A stretch of DNA of 64,000 nt, taken from contig NZ_QXGR01000002.1 of the NCBI RefSeq assembly GCF_003604195.1, positions 124,001-188,000 on the forward strand. The letters run 5' to 3'. Shown piece after piece: positions 36,120-45,551 of this stretch (the first letter of the stretch is position 1; each line of letters starts with the position of its first letter). A program made the translations under genes and the position numbers. The DNA comes from Simplicispira lacusdiani. GTDB lineage: Bacteria > Pseudomonadota > Gammaproteobacteria > Burkholderiales > Burkholderiaceae_C. Below the pieces are notes generated by a model. The model made no database searches. It worked only from the letters and a program-made list of their open reading frames with translations, and had not been told where the DNA came from.

Positions 36120-37019
36120 TTACTTCTTGGCGTAGTCTTCCATGGGCTTGTCGTTGGGGTTGGCCCAAGCGGCCTTGGTGGCTTCCGACAGCGGCAGGCC
36201 GATCTTGGTGTTGGTCGGCGGCACGGGCTGCATGAACCACTTGTCGTACAGCTTGGCCAGCGAGCCGTCGGCGATCTGGCGCTTGATGCTGTCGTCCACG
36301 GCCTTCTTGAACGCCGTGTCGTCCTTGCGCAGCATGCAGGCGATGGGCTCCACGCTCAGCACTTCACCGACGATCTTGTAGTCGGCGGGGTTCTTGGACT
36401 TGGAGATGTTCGCGGCCAGGATGGAACCGTCCATCACGAAGGCGTCGGCACGGCCGGTTTCGAGCATCAGGAAGCTGTCGGCGTGGTCCTTGCCATAGAC
36501 TTCCTTGAAGTCGATGCCGCCAGCGCGCTCGTTCTTGCGCAGGGTCTGCACCGAGGTCGTGCCCGTGGTGGTGGCCACGCTCTTGCCGTTGAGGTCCTTG
36601 ATGGAGTTGATGCCGGAGTTGGCCTTGACGGCGATGCGCACTTCTTCCACGTAGGTGGTGACGGCGAAGGCCACGTCCTTCTGGCGCGCGGCGTTGTTGG
36701 TGGTGGAGCCGCACTCCAGGTCCACGGTACCGTTGGTCACCAGCGGGATGCGGTTCTGCGAGGTGACGGGCTGGTACTTGGTTTCCAGCGCGCTCATGCC
36801 CAGCTGCTTGCGGATGTCAGCGATGATGATCTCGGCCATCTCGGTGTGGAAACCCACGTACTTGCCGCCACCCAGGGTATAGGACAGGCCCGAGGACTCG
36901 CGCACGCCCAGCGTGATGCTGCCCGAGGACTTGATCTTGGCCAGCGTGTCGCCGGCCTGCGCGAAAGCGCTGCCCGCGGCCAGAACGGTAATGGCGGCTG
37001 CCAGCAATTGTTTTTTCAT
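36120..37019 (-). CDS. gltI: glutamate/aspartate ABC transporter substrate-binding protein
   Basis: A 299-residue periplasmic binding protein with a signal peptide (MKKQLLAAAITVLAAGSAFA). The SBP_bac_3 features GVRESSGLSYTLGGGKYVGF, DLECGSTTNNAARQKDVAFA, GTTSVQTLRKNE and ADAFVMDGSILA are typical of GltI/AatJ glutamate–aspartate binders. The start was set at ATG 37019 because AAGGAG lies 6 bases upstream; the ATG two codons earlier would overlap that site. Confidence 0.93.
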   Translation of the reverse strand: MKKQLLAAAITVLAAGSAFAQAGDTLAKIKSSGSITLGVRESSGLSYTLGGGKYVGFHTEMAEIIIADIRKQLGMSALETKYQPVTSQNRIPLVTNGTVDLECGSTTNNAARQKDVAFAVTTYVEEVRIAVKANSGINSIKDLNGKSVATTTGTTSVQTLRKNERAGGIDFKEVYGKDHADSFLMLETGRADAFVMDGSILAANISKSKNPADYKIVGEVLSVEPIACMLRKDDTAFKKAVDDSIKRQIADGSLAKLYDKWFMQPVPPTNTKIGLPLSEATKAAWANPNDKPMEDYAKK

Positions 37020-37138
37020 GGTCATCTCCTTGTGGGTGAAACGGCAAAAGGGTGGATTCTAGGGATTCGCGCGCCCAACGCTGACGCCTGGCTGAAACCC
37101 CTGGAACCCTGGCATTGTGCAGCGGATGGCTCCGCCAC

Positions 37139-38029
37139 TCAAAACGGCACCTGGTCGGTGGGGTACTTCCAGAAGTCCCGCAGCAGGTAACTGACCGGCA
37201 GATTGAGCACCGTGTTGCCCGGCGGTATGGGCCGGGCGAACCACTTGTCGTAGATCGGGTAGATCTCGCGGCTGGTGATGAGCCGGCGCATCTCCTCGTC
37301 GACCAGTTTCTTGAACCCAGGGTCATTCTTGGGCAGCATGATGGCCAGGGGCTCGGTGGTCATGAAACGCCCCACGACCTTGAGGGCCTTGGGGTCGGGG
37401 CGGCCGGCCGCCAGGCCGTAGAGCAGCACGTCGTCCATCACGAAGGCGTCGGCCTCGCCCTTCTCCACCATCTCCAGGGCGCGCGCATGGTCGGGCGCCT
37501 CGACGAGGGTGATGCCCAGCAGCCGCTCGCGGTTGGCCTGCTCCGCCGCCTTGAGCGGCGTGGTGCCCTTGGTGGAGACCAGCGTCTTGCCCACCAGGTC
37601 TTCCACGCGGTCGATGGGGCTCGCTGCCTTGACCAGCAGGCGTGCGCCGGTGATGAAGTGCGGGACGGTGAACGCCACCTTCTGGCGGCGCTCGGCGTTG
37701 TTGGTGGTGGAGCCACATTCCAGGTCGGCCTTGCCCTGCTCGATCACGGTGATGCGGTTGGCCGGCGTGACCTGCAGGAATTCGACCGGCATGTCCTTCA
37801 TGCCGGTCTTCTTGCGCACCACCTCGGCCAGGCGCAGGCACAGGTCCACGGCGTAGCCCACGGGCTTGCCGGTCTGCGGGTCCACATAGGAAAAAGGCAC
37901 CGAGGATTCGCGGTGCGCGATGACCAGCTTGCCGCCCGCCGCGACGCGTTCGAGCACCGTCTCGGCACTGGCCAGGCCGGCATGGCAGGCCACGGCGATG
38001 CAGCAGGCTAGTCTCCAAAGTGTTGTCAT
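37139..38029 (-). CDS. second amino-acid ABC transporter substrate-binding protein
   Basis: A 296-residue periplasmic SBP_bac_3 protein, paralogous to the neighbouring GltI: HRESSVPFSYVDPQTGKPVG, DLECGSTTNNAERRQKVAFT, KGTTPLKAAEQ, ADAFVMDDVLLYG and YDKWFARPIPPGNT align with it throughout. A signal peptide (CCIAVACHAGLASA) is present. It lies 119 bases upstream of gltI on the same strand and may share the GltJKL permease with different specificity. ATG 38050 is an alternative, longer start. Confidence 0.88.
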   Translation of the reverse strand: MTTLWRLACCIAVACHAGLASAETVLERVAAGGKLVIAHRESSVPFSYVDPQTGKPVGYAVDLCLRLAEVVRKKTGMKDMPVEFLQVTPANRITVIEQGKADLECGSTTNNAERRQKVAFTVPHFITGARLLVKAASPIDRVEDLVGKTLVSTKGTTPLKAAEQANRERLLGITLVEAPDHARALEMVEKGEADAFVMDDVLLYGLAAGRPDPKALKVVGRFMTTEPLAIMLPKNDPGFKKLVDEEMRRLITSREIYPIYDKWFARPIPPGNTVLNLPVSYLLRDFWKYPTDQVPF

Positions 38030-38250
38030 GCGGGTTCTCGGCAAGTCCACGGGAGGGATGAATCGGGTGCGGCCGGCGGTGGCGGCACGCTGCGGACGCC
38101 TGTTCCATATGCCGGAAAACAGGCTTCAAGGCGCGGAATGGTACGTTTCGAGTCCCGGCATTTCCAATGCCGAATGCGCGCAGGGTTATGCGGAATATTT
38201 ATGACCCAGCGCGGCCGCCGCCGCGACCCAGGGCAAACCCTGAGAGGGTT

Positions 38251-39201
38251 TCAGACCAGCATTCCGTCGGGGTGCGCGCCGGCCTGCGCCAGCAGGTAGT
38301 CCCACAGCGCCTGCGCCGTCCCCTTGGCGGCATCCTTGGCCGTGGGCTTCTCGCGGTAGACGCGCACATCCATCACCATCTGCAGGTCTTCCGAGCCCGG
38401 CGGCGCGGCGCTGACCAGGCGGCGCGCGCGCAGGTCCTTCTTCACGGCGCTGTGCGGCAGGAAGGCCACGCCCTGGCCCTCCAGCGCCATGGCCTTGAGG
38501 CCCTCGGCCATGTCGGTCTCGTACACACGCTCCAGGTGGATGGGCGTGCCCGACTGCTTGAGGATCAGCTCGGTCACGCGCCCCAGGTACGCGCCTGGCG
38601 CGTAGCCCAGATAAGGCAGCGGCTGGCCCGGCTTGCCCGGCAGGCAGTGCAGGGGCTGGCCCGAGGCGTCGGGCTTGCTGTAGGGCGAGAGCACCTCCTT
38701 GCCCAGGCTGACCATCTCGTAGCGGTCGGCGTCGATCTGGAACGGCTGGGAGTCGTGGTGGTAGGTGATGAGCAGGTCGCAGCTGCCCTCCACCAGGCGC
38801 ATCAGCGCATCGTGCACGTTGAGCGCGATGAGACGGCTCTTGAACGGGCCGAACTTGGTGCGCAGGCTCGACACCCAGGCGGGAAAGAAGGTGAAGGCCA
38901 GCGTGTGCGGCACGGCGAACTCGATCATGTCCTGGCTCGACGTGCTGTGCGCGCGCAGCATGGCGCGCGTGTTCTGCAGCGCCTGCAGCACCTCCAGCGA
39001 CTGGTCGTAGAGCGTCTTGCCGGCCGTGGTCAGGCGCGTGGGGTAGGAGCTGCGGTCCACCAGGTCGGTGCCCGCCCAGGCCTCCAGCGCCTGGATGCGG
39101 CGCGAGAACGCGGGCTGCGTGACGTGGCGCAGCTGCGCCGACCGGCTGAAGCTGCGCGTTTCGGCCAGGCTGACAAAATCTTCGAGCCACTTGGTTTCCA
39201 T
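38251..39201 (-). CDS. LysR family transcriptional regulator
   Basis: A 316-residue LTTR. The N-terminal helix-turn-helix is METKWLEDFVSLAETRSFSR, then SAQLRHVTQPAFSRRIQALE; the effector domain follows (EFAVPHTLAFTFFPAWVSSL, YLGYAPGAYLG, GQGVAFLPHSAV). The divergent TRAP operon starts 191 bases away; the binding protein/gltIJKL genes follow on its own strand. It could control either. TGCAT-N16-ATGCA (39266–39291) in the divergent spacer is a weak candidate site. Confidence 0.88.
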   Translation of the reverse strand: METKWLEDFVSLAETRSFSRSAQLRHVTQPAFSRRIQALEAWAGTDLVDRSSYPTRLTTAGKTLYDQSLEVLQALQNTRAMLRAHSTSSQDMIEFAVPHTLAFTFFPAWVSSLRTKFGPFKSRLIALNVHDALMRLVEGSCDLLITYHHDSQPFQIDADRYEMVSLGKEVLSPYSKPDASGQPLHCLPGKPGQPLPYLGYAPGAYLGRVTELILKQSGTPIHLERVYETDMAEGLKAMALEGQGVAFLPHSAVKKDLRARRLVSAAPPGSEDLQMVMDVRVYREKPTAKDAAKGTAQALWDYLLAQAGAHPDGMLV

Positions 39202-39392
39202 GGCGCGATTATCCGCGCGCCCAAACCCGACAGGCCCGCCCGCCCATGCGCAGCGATGCTGTGCGTGCATATCAACCCGCCGCATAATGCAACGCTGCGC
39301 CCACCGCGCGCACCCAGCGCACCCCACGCCGCCGAAACATGGCCGGTCGCGGCTGCGCCCTCTCGCCGTGCTCTCCCCGACCTTCCAACACC

Positions 39393-39971
39393 ATGTCCAC
39401 CACACCCTCTTCCGGGCCTGATAACGCCGCGCCGACCACGGACACCCCCGGGTGCAGCGAGCCCCGCTCGCTGCGCATCGAGGACTGGCTCACCGTCATC
39501 GTGATGGCGCTGCTGGCCCTCATCACCTTCGCCAACGTGCTGGTGCGCTACTTCACCAATTCCTCGTTCGCCTGGACGGAGGAGATTTCCGTCTTCCTGA
39601 TGATCGTGCTGGCCCTGGTGGCCGGCTCGGCCGCCGTGGCGCGCGACATGCACATCCGCATCGAATGGTTCGCCGAGGGCGGTTCGTTCGCGCGCCGCCG
39701 TGCCCTGGCGCGCTTTGGCGCGCTGATGGTGGCGCTGCTGTTCGGCGCCATCGCCGTGCTGAGCGTGCGCGTGGTGTGGGACGACTACCGCTTCGAGGAG
39801 ACCTCCCCCGGCATCGGCGTGCCGCAATGGTGGTACTCGGCCTGGCTGCCGGTGTTCTCGGCGCTCATCACCTGGCGCGCCCTCGGCCTGTTCTGGCGGC
39901 GCGGCAAGGTGCCGGACGTGGAATTCCTGGACACCTCCCGCCCTGCCGGGCCAGAGGAGCGCCAGCCATGA
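39393..39971 (+). CDS. dctQ: TRAP transporter small permease (DctQ)
   Basis: The 192-residue small membrane subunit of a tripartite ATP-independent periplasmic transporter. After a ~25-residue Ser/Pro/Thr-rich start there are four membrane segments; WLTVIVMALLALITFANVLV, the ANVLVRYF motif and SFAWTEEISVFLMIVLAL are typical of DctQ. The stop overlaps the dctM start (ATGA). Confidence 0.9.
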   Translation: MSTTPSSGPDNAAPTTDTPGCSEPRSLRIEDWLTVIVMALLALITFANVLVRYFTNSSFAWTEEISVFLMIVLALVAGSAAVARDMHIRIEWFAEGGSFARRRALARFGALMVALLFGAIAVLSVRVVWDDYRFEETSPGIGVPQWWYSAWLPVFSALITWRALGLFWRRGKVPDVEFLDTSRPAGPEERQP

Positions 39972-41266
39972 TTGCCACCCTGCTGTTCGTGGCCTTCCTG
40001 GCCATGATGTTCGTGGGCGTGCCCATCGGCGCCGCCCTGGGCCTGGCGGGCGCGGCCGCCATCGCGCTGGCCAATGCCGAGACGCAGTGGTTCGGCCTGC
40101 TGGCCGTGCCGCAGAACTTCTACGCCGGCCTGGGCAAATACCCGCTGCTGGCCATCCCCATGTTCGTGCTCGTGGGCTCCATCTTCGACCGCTCGGGCGT
40201 GGCGCTGCGCCTGGTGAACTTCGCCGTGGCCCTGGTCGGACGCGGCCCGGGCATGCTGCCGCTGGTGGCGATCGCCGTCGCCATGTTCCTGGGCGGCATC
40301 TCGGGCTCGGGGCCGGCCAACGCGGCCGCCGTGGGCGGGGTGATGATCGCCGCCATGTCGCGCGCGGGCTACCCCGGCAGCTTCTCGGCCAGCGTGGTGG
40401 GCGCGGCGGCGGCCACCGACATCCTGATCCCGCCCTCGGTGGCCTTCATCATCTACTCGGTGCTGGTGCCGGGCGCCTCGGTGCCCGCGCTGTTCGCCGC
40501 CGGCATGGTGCCGGGCGTGCTGGCCGGCGTGGCGCTGATCGTGCCCGCCGTGTGGATGGCGCGCAAGCACGGCATGGGCGCGCTGGAGGCCGACATGCCG
40601 CGCCCGCCGTTCTGGAAGAGCCTGCGCGAGGCGCTGTGGGGCCTGGCCGCGCCGGTGCTGATCCTCGGCGGCATGCGCGCGGGCTGGTTCACGCCCACCG
40701 AGGCCGCCGTGGTGGCCGTGTTCTACGGCCTGTTCGTGGGCATGGTGATCCACCGCACGATCACGCTGCGCGACCTGTTCCCCATCCTGCGCGAATCGGG
40801 CGAGCTTTCGGCGGTGATCCTCATCGTGGTGTCGCTCGCGGGCATCTTCGCGTTCTCGCTGTCCACGCTGGGCGTGATCGATCCGGTGGCCGCAGCCATC
40901 GTGAACTCGGGCCTGGGCGAATACGGCGTGCTGGCGCTGCTGATCTTGCTGCTCATCACCGTGGGCATGTTCCTCGACGGCATTTCCATCTTCCTGATCT
41001 TCGTGCCGCTCTTGCTGCCCATCATGCAGCACTACCAGTGGGACCCGGTGTGGTTCGGCGTGATCCTCACGCTCAAGGTGGCGCTGGGCCAGTTCACGCC
41101 GCCGCTGGCCGTGAACCTGATGGTGTCGTGCCGCATCGCCGGCGTGCGCATGGAGTCCACCGTGCGCTGGGTCGGGCCCATGCTGCTGGCCATGTTCCTC
41201 GTGATGGTGGCCGTGATCGCCTTCCCGCAGCTCGCGCTGTGGCTGCCCGCCCGACTGGGCTACTGA
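39968..41266 (+). CDS. dctM: TRAP transporter large permease (DctM)
   Basis: The 432-residue large membrane subunit, with about 12 hydrophobic segments. DctM hallmarks are visible: FVGVPIGAALGLAGAAAIAL, GGISGSGPANAAAVGGVMI, ATDILIPPSVAFIIYSVLVP and MFLDGISIFLIFVPLLLPI. It carries the Na+-coupled transport path. The substrate class is set by DctP and cannot be read with certainty. Confidence 0.94.
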   Translation: MIATLLFVAFLAMMFVGVPIGAALGLAGAAAIALANAETQWFGLLAVPQNFYAGLGKYPLLAIPMFVLVGSIFDRSGVALRLVNFAVALVGRGPGMLPLVAIAVAMFLGGISGSGPANAAAVGGVMIAAMSRAGYPGSFSASVVGAAAATDILIPPSVAFIIYSVLVPGASVPALFAAGMVPGVLAGVALIVPAVWMARKHGMGALEADMPRPPFWKSLREALWGLAAPVLILGGMRAGWFTPTEAAVVAVFYGLFVGMVIHRTITLRDLFPILRESGELSAVILIVVSLAGIFAFSLSTLGVIDPVAAAIVNSGLGEYGVLALLILLLITVGMFLDGISIFLIFVPLLLPIMQHYQWDPVWFGVILTLKVALGQFTPPLAVNLMVSCRIAGVRMESTVRWVGPMLLAMFLVMVAVIAFPQLALWLPARLGY

Positions 41267-41288
41267 TTTTTTCCAAGGAGACTGACCG

Positions 41289-42326
41289 ATGAAACTGCGC
41301 ACCTTCCTGACCTCCGCCGTGGCCGCCGCCGCCACCCTGGCCTTCACCGCCCCCGCCGCCCTGGCGCAGACGGCGTACAAGAGCGAGTACCGCATGTCGC
41401 TCGTGCTGGGCACGGCCTTCCCCTGGGGCAAGGGCGGCGAGCTGTGGGCCCACAAGGTCCGCGAAAAGACCCAGGGCCGCATCAACATCAAGCTCTACCC
41501 CGGCGTGTCGCTGATCCAGGGCGACCAGACGCGCGAGTTCTCGGCGCTGCGCCAGGGCGTGATCGACATGGCCATCGGCTCGACCATCAACTGGTCGCCG
41601 CAGGTCAAGCAGCTCAACCTGTTCTCGCTGCCCTTCCTGTTCCCCGACTACGCCGCCGTGGACGCCGTGACCCAGGGCGAGGTGGGCAAGAGCATCTTCC
41701 AGACGCTGGAGAAGGCCGGCGTGGTGCCCCTGGCCTGGGGCGAGAACGGCTACCGCGAGATCTCCAACTCCAAGAAGCAGATCAAGAGCCCCGCCGACCT
41801 CAAGGGCCTGAAGATCCGCGTCGTCGGCTCGCCGCTGTTCCTCGACACCTTCACCGCGCTGGGCGCCAACCCCACGCAGATGAGCTGGGCCGATGCGCAG
41901 CCGGCCTTCGCCAGCGGCGCCGTGGACGGCCAGGAGAACCCCATCGCCGTCTACCAGGCCGCCAAGCTGCACACGGTGGCGCAGAAGCACGTCACCATGT
42001 GGGGCTACGTGAACGATCCGCTGGTCTTCGTGGTGAACAAGGAGATCTGGAACAGCTGGACGCCGGCCGACCGCGAAGCCGTGCGCCAGGCTGCCATCGA
42101 GGCCGGCAAGGAAGAGATCGCCATCGCGCGCAAGGGCATGGTCGAGGCCGACAAGCCACTGCTCAAGGACATCGCCGCCAATGGCGTGACCGTGACCCAG
42201 CTCAGCCCCGCCGAGCGCGAGGAGTTCGTCAAGGCCACGCGCCCGGTGTACGCCAAGTGGAAGGGCCAGATCGGCGCCGACCTCGTGAATGCCGCCGAGA
42301 AGGCCATCGCCGCGCGCAAGCCCTGA
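41289..42326 (+). CDS. dctP: TRAP transporter substrate-binding protein (DctP)
   Basis: A 345-residue periplasmic DctP-type protein with signal peptide (MKLRTFLTSAVAAAATLAFT, cut near ALAQ). Family features are GELWAHKVREKTQGRINIKL, DLKGLKIRVVGSPLFLDTF and the carboxylate-binding Arg in LKIRVVGSP; QPAFASGAVDGQENPI is a strong DctP signature. A carboxylic acid ligand is likely. AAGGAG lies upstream of the ATG and a strong terminator follows. Confidence 0.93.
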   Translation: MKLRTFLTSAVAAAATLAFTAPAALAQTAYKSEYRMSLVLGTAFPWGKGGELWAHKVREKTQGRINIKLYPGVSLIQGDQTREFSALRQGVIDMAIGSTINWSPQVKQLNLFSLPFLFPDYAAVDAVTQGEVGKSIFQTLEKAGVVPLAWGENGYREISNSKKQIKSPADLKGLKIRVVGSPLFLDTFTALGANPTQMSWADAQPAFASGAVDGQENPIAVYQAAKLHTVAQKHVTMWGYVNDPLVFVVNKEIWNSWTPADREAVRQAAIEAGKEEIAIARKGMVEADKPLLKDIAANGVTVTQLSPAEREEFVKATRPVYAKWKGQIGADLVNAAEKAIAARKP

Positions 42327-42346
42327 GCCCCGCGCTTCGGCAAAAA

Positions 42347-42370
42347 GCCCCGCACAGCGGGGCTTTTTTA
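42347..42370 (+). terminator. rho-independent terminator after dctP
   Basis: GCCCCGC-ACA-GCGGGGC followed by TTTTTTA, 20 bases after the dctP stop. A preceding A tract means it may also act on the opposite strand for the convergent ABC transporter gene. Confidence 0.9.
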
Positions 42371-42371
42371 T

Positions 42372-42434
42372 TCGCTACATTTTCGATAGCTAGCAGCGCT
42401 TACCAGTCGGGCGCCAGAGGCCAAAAACACTTCA
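42372..42434. repeat. family B repeat at the 3' end of the ABC transporter gene
   Basis: TTCGCTACATTTTCGATAGC, TAGCAGCGCTTACCAGTCGG and GCGCCAGAGGCCAAAAACAC, then TTCAAGC. The last bases of the element contain the TGA stop (42434–42432) of the convergent ABC transporter gene. Confidence 0.7.
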
Positions 42435-44255
42435 AGCCTCCACCGCCTCGCCCGACTGCTGCAGCGCCCACATGCGCGCATAGCGCCCGCCCGCGGCAAG
42501 CAGCTCGGCGTGCGTGCCGCGCTCGGCGATGCGGCCGGCGTCCATGACCAGGATCTCGTGCGCGTCGACCACGGTGGACAGCCGGTGCGCGATCACCAGC
42601 GTGGTCTTGCCCTGGGCCACCTGGCGCAGCTCGGCCTGGATGGCGCGTTCGTTGGCCGAATCCAGCGCCGAGGTGGCCTCGTCGAAGATCAGGATGGGCG
42701 GGTTCTTGAGCAGCGTGCGCGCGATGGCCACGCGCTGCTTCTCGCCGCCCGAGAGCTTGAGCCCGCGCTCGCCCACCATGGTGGCGTAGCCCTTGGGCGT
42801 GGCGGCGATGAAGCCGTGGATGTGCGCCGCGCGCGCCGCCTGCTCCACCTCGCCCTGCGTGGCGCCGGGACGCCCGTAGGCGATGTTGTAGGCCACGGTG
42901 TCGTTGAACAGCACGGTGTCCTGCGGCACGATACCGATGGCCTGGCGCACGCTGGCCTGCGTCACCTCGCGCAGCTCCTGCCCGGCGATGGTGATGCGGC
43001 CCTGCTGGATGTCGTAGAAGCGGTAGAGCAGGCGCGAAAGCGTGCTCTTGCCCGCGCCCGAGGGGCCGACCACGGCCACCGTCTTGCCGGCCGGGATCTC
43101 GAAGCTCACGCCCTGCAGGATGGGGCGGCCGCTCTCGTAGGCGAAGTGCACGTCCTCGAAGCGCACCGTGGGCCGGTCCAGCCCCAGCAGCGGCACGGCG
43201 TCCGGCGCGTCGGCCACCTCGCGTTCGCGGTCCATGAGCGTGAACATCTTGTCCAGGTCGGTCAGGCTCTGCTTGATCTCGCGGTAGATCACGCCGAGGA
43301 AGTTCAGCGGGATGTAGATCTGGATCATGAAGGCATTGACCATGACCAGGTCGCCCAGCGTCATGCGCCCGTCGGCCACGCCCTGGGTGGCGCGCCAGAG
43401 CATGGCCACCAGCCCGGCGGCAATGATGAGCTGCTGTCCCGTGTTGAGCATGGACAGCGTGCTCTGGCTCTTGAGCCGCGCGCGGCGCAGGCGCTCCAGG
43501 CTCTCGTCGTAGCGCCGCGCCTCGAACTGCTCGTTGTTGAAGTACTTGACGGTCTCGTAGTTGAGCAGCGAGTCCACCGCCTTGGTGTGCGCGGCCGAGT
43601 CGAACTCGTTGGCCTCGCGCCGGAACTGCGTGCGCCATTCGGTCACCAGCACGGTGTAGGTGATGTAGAGCGCCAGCGCGGCCAGCGTGATGCCGGCGAA
43701 CCAGGCGTCGAACTTCGTCGCCAGGATGACGAGCACCAGCGCCACCTCGATCAGCGTGGCGAAGATGTTGAACAGCGTGAACGACACCAGAGACTCGATG
43801 CCGCGCACGCCGCGCTCGATGTCGCGCGTCATGCCGCCGGTCTGGCGCTCCAGGTGAAAGCGCAGGCTCAGCGAGTGCAGGTGCTCGAAGGTCTGCAGCG
43901 CGATGCTGCGCGCCGCGCCGTGCGTGGCCTTGGCGAACACCAGCTCGCGCAGCTCGGTGAACAGCGAGGTCGAGAGGCGCAGCATCCCGTAGGCCACCAG
44001 CAGGCCCACCGGCACCACCAGCAGCGCGGTGGTGCCGCCGGGCGGCACATCCATGGTGTCCACGAGCTGCTTGAGCAGCAGCGGCACGCTGACGTTGGCG
44101 AGTTTCGCGCCCACCATGAAGGAGATGGCCGCGACCACGCGCCATTTGTACTGCCACAGGTAGGGCAGGAGGCGGCCGAGCGTGGCCCAGTCGGAATGCG
44201 TGCGCGCGTTGGCGCCGGGGGAATTGGAGGGGGCGGTTTCGCCGTGGCGGCGCAT
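42432..44255 (-). CDS. Atm1-like ABC transporter ATP-binding/permease protein
   Basis: A 607-residue half-transporter: a six-helix exporter domain (about 30–320) followed by an ATPase domain. [20 protein letters not shown] and [19 protein letters not shown] match the Atm1/ABCB7 family, which exports glutathione-linked iron–sulfur or heavy-metal species. ATPase motifs [29 protein letters not shown] and [15 protein letters not shown] are intact. The start was placed at [10 protein letters not shown] (44255); earlier in-frame codons exist. It is divergent from the YciA-type gene 41 bases away. Confidence 0.9.
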   Translation of the reverse strand: MRRHGETAPSNSPGANARTHSDWATLGRLLPYLWQYKWRVVAAISFMVGAKLANVSVPLLLKQLVDTMDVPPGGTTALLVVPVGLLVAYGMLRLSTSLFTELRELVFAKATHGAARSIALQTFEHLHSLSLRFHLERQTGGMTRDIERGVRGIESLVSFTLFNIFATLIEVALVLVILATKFDAWFAGITLAALALYITYTVLVTEWRTQFRREANEFDSAAHTKAVDSLLNYETVKYFNNEQFEARRYDESLERLRRARLKSQSTLSMLNTGQQLIIAAGLVAMLWRATQGVADGRMTLGDLVMVNAFMIQIYIPLNFLGVIYREIKQSLTDLDKMFTLMDREREVADAPDAVPLLGLDRPTVRFEDVHFAYESGRPILQGVSFEIPAGKTVAVVGPSGAGKSTLSRLLYRFYDIQQGRITIAGQELREVTQASVRQAIGIVPQDTVLFNDTVAYNIAYGRPGATQGEVEQAARAAHIHGFIAATPKGYATMVGERGLKLSGGEKQRVAIARTLLKNPPILIFDEATSALDSANERAIQAELRQVAQGKTTLVIAHRLSTVVDAHEILVMDAGRIAERGTHAELLAAGGRYARMWALQQSGEAVEA

Positions 44256-44296
44256 GGAGCAGAATCCCGGTTGCTGTACCACTACCGATTGTGCCT

Positions 44297-44722
44297 ATGT
44301 CCCAGGAATCAAGCCGCCCCGCCACCACATTGCCCGACGGCAAGGAGCTGGTGCTCAAGGTCATTCCCATGCCGGCGGACACCAATGGCAACGGCGACAT
44401 CTTCGGCGGCTGGGTCATGGCCCAGGTCGACCTGGCCGGTTCGGTGCTGCCCGCGCGCTATGTGCAGGGCCGCATGGCCACGGTGGCGGTGAACGAGTTC
44501 GTGTTCAAGCAGCCCGTGCGCGTGGGCGACATCCTGTCGTTCTACTCCAGCGTGACGCGCGTCGGCCGCACCTCCATCACGGTGGACGTGGAGGTGTTCG
44601 CCGAACGCTTCACCGACCAGGGTCGCTACGTGAAGGTGACCGAGGCGCTGCTGACCTACGTGGCCATCGATGCCGAGGGGCGGCCGCGCCCACTGCCGGT
44701 GAAGGAGGGGACACCCCCCTGA
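44297..44722 (+). CDS. acyl-CoA thioesterase, YciA type
   Basis: A 141-residue single-hotdog thioesterase that hydrolyses acyl-CoA. NGDIFGGWVMAQVDLAGSVL (catalytic Asp in a YciA-type motif) and VRVGDILSFYSSVTRVGRTS are characteristic. The last residues GTPP and the TGA stop are encoded by a truncated family A repeat. ATG 44297 is preferred over a GTG two codons earlier. Confidence 0.9.
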   Translation: MSQESSRPATTLPDGKELVLKVIPMPADTNGNGDIFGGWVMAQVDLAGSVLPARYVQGRMATVAVNEFVFKQPVRVGDILSFYSSVTRVGRTSITVDVEVFAERFTDQGRYVKVTEALLTYVAIDAEGRPRPLPVKEGTPP

Positions 44723-44741
44723 GTGGCTGCGCCACTTCCGC
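44711..44741 (+). repeat. family A repeat, truncated, supplying a stop codon
   Basis: ACACCCCCCTGAGTGGCTGC then GCCACTTCCG is the left end of family A; the rest is missing. Its TGA (44720–44722) is the stop of the YciA-type thioesterase. Confidence 0.65.
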
Positions 44742-44751
44742 GCGTGCTGCG

Positions 44752-45525
44752 TCAGAACCGCGAAAAGTCCGGCGCGCGCTTTTCGATGAACGCGGTCACC
44801 GCCTCGGCCAGTTCCGGCGATTGCAGGCTCTCCTGCAGCGCCTGGCCCTCGGCGGCCAGCGCGGCCGCCAGCGCGGCCTGGTGGCCCTGGCGCAGCAGCA
44901 GCTTGGCGCGGCGCAGGGGGCCGGGCGCCGTCTGTGCCAGGACATCGGCGGTCCGCCGTGCGCGCGCCAGCAGCTCGGCCCCGGGCACCACGGCATTGAC
45001 CAGGCCCGCGCGCAGCGCGGTTTCGGGATCGAAGGGCTCGCCCAGCAGCACCAGCTCGCTGGCCAGGCGCATGCCCGCATTCAGGGGCAGCAGATAGCTG
45101 GAACCGAACTCGGGCACCAGGCCCAGCTTGGCGAACGGCATCTGGAAGCGCGTGCCCTCGGCCGCGTAGACGAAGTCGCAGTGCAGCAGCAGCGTGGTGC
45201 CGCCGCCGATGGCCAGGCCGTGCACCGCCGCCACGAGCGGCTTGTCGAACGTGGTCAGGCGCCGCAGCAGGCGCGCCAGCGCCGATTGCTCGTAGCCCTG
45301 GGACAGCAGGCCGTGCTGCACCCCCTTGAGGTTGGCGCCCGAGCAGAAGGCATCCCCCTCGGCGCTGAGCAGCACCACGCGCACGCCGGGGTCGCGGCCG
45401 GCCTCGGCCAGATGCGCCTCCAGGGCGTCGAACCAGGCGTCATCCATGAGGTTGCGCACGCCGGGCTGGCCGAAGCGCAGGTGCAGCACTTTCTGTTCGG
45501 TGGTGGCGGTGAAATGGGGCTCCAT
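44752..45525 (-). CDS. enoyl-CoA hydratase/isomerase family protein
   Basis: A 257-residue crotonase-fold enzyme of acyl-CoA catabolism. Oxyanion-hole segments AFCSGANLKGV and AVHGLAIGGGTTLLLHCDFV are present. The second catalytic Glu region reads KLGLVPEFGSSYLL. It ends EKRAPDFSRF, typical of the family in this group. It follows the TetR gene by 26 bases, so the two form an operon. Confidence 0.9.
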   Translation of the reverse strand: MEPHFTATTEQKVLHLRFGQPGVRNLMDDAWFDALEAHLAEAGRDPGVRVVLLSAEGDAFCSGANLKGVQHGLLSQGYEQSALARLLRRLTTFDKPLVAAVHGLAIGGGTTLLLHCDFVYAAEGTRFQMPFAKLGLVPEFGSSYLLPLNAGMRLASELVLLGEPFDPETALRAGLVNAVVPGAELLARARRTADVLAQTAPGPLRRAKLLLRQGHQAALAAALAAEGQALQESLQSPELAEAVTAFIEKRAPDFSRF

Positions 45526-45551
45526 GGTGTCTCCAGTCGATGTCGGAAGGG

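Noticed and set aside
38221..38252. AAACCCT/AGGGTTT hairpin behind the LysR gene as a terminator
   Set aside because: The stem is short and the sequence after it is TTTGCCC, not a T tract.
39266..39291. TGCAT-N16-ATGCA in the LysR–TRAP divergent region as a LysR operator
   Set aside because: Arms of five bases with a long spacer are expected by chance; kept only as a remark in the LysR entry.
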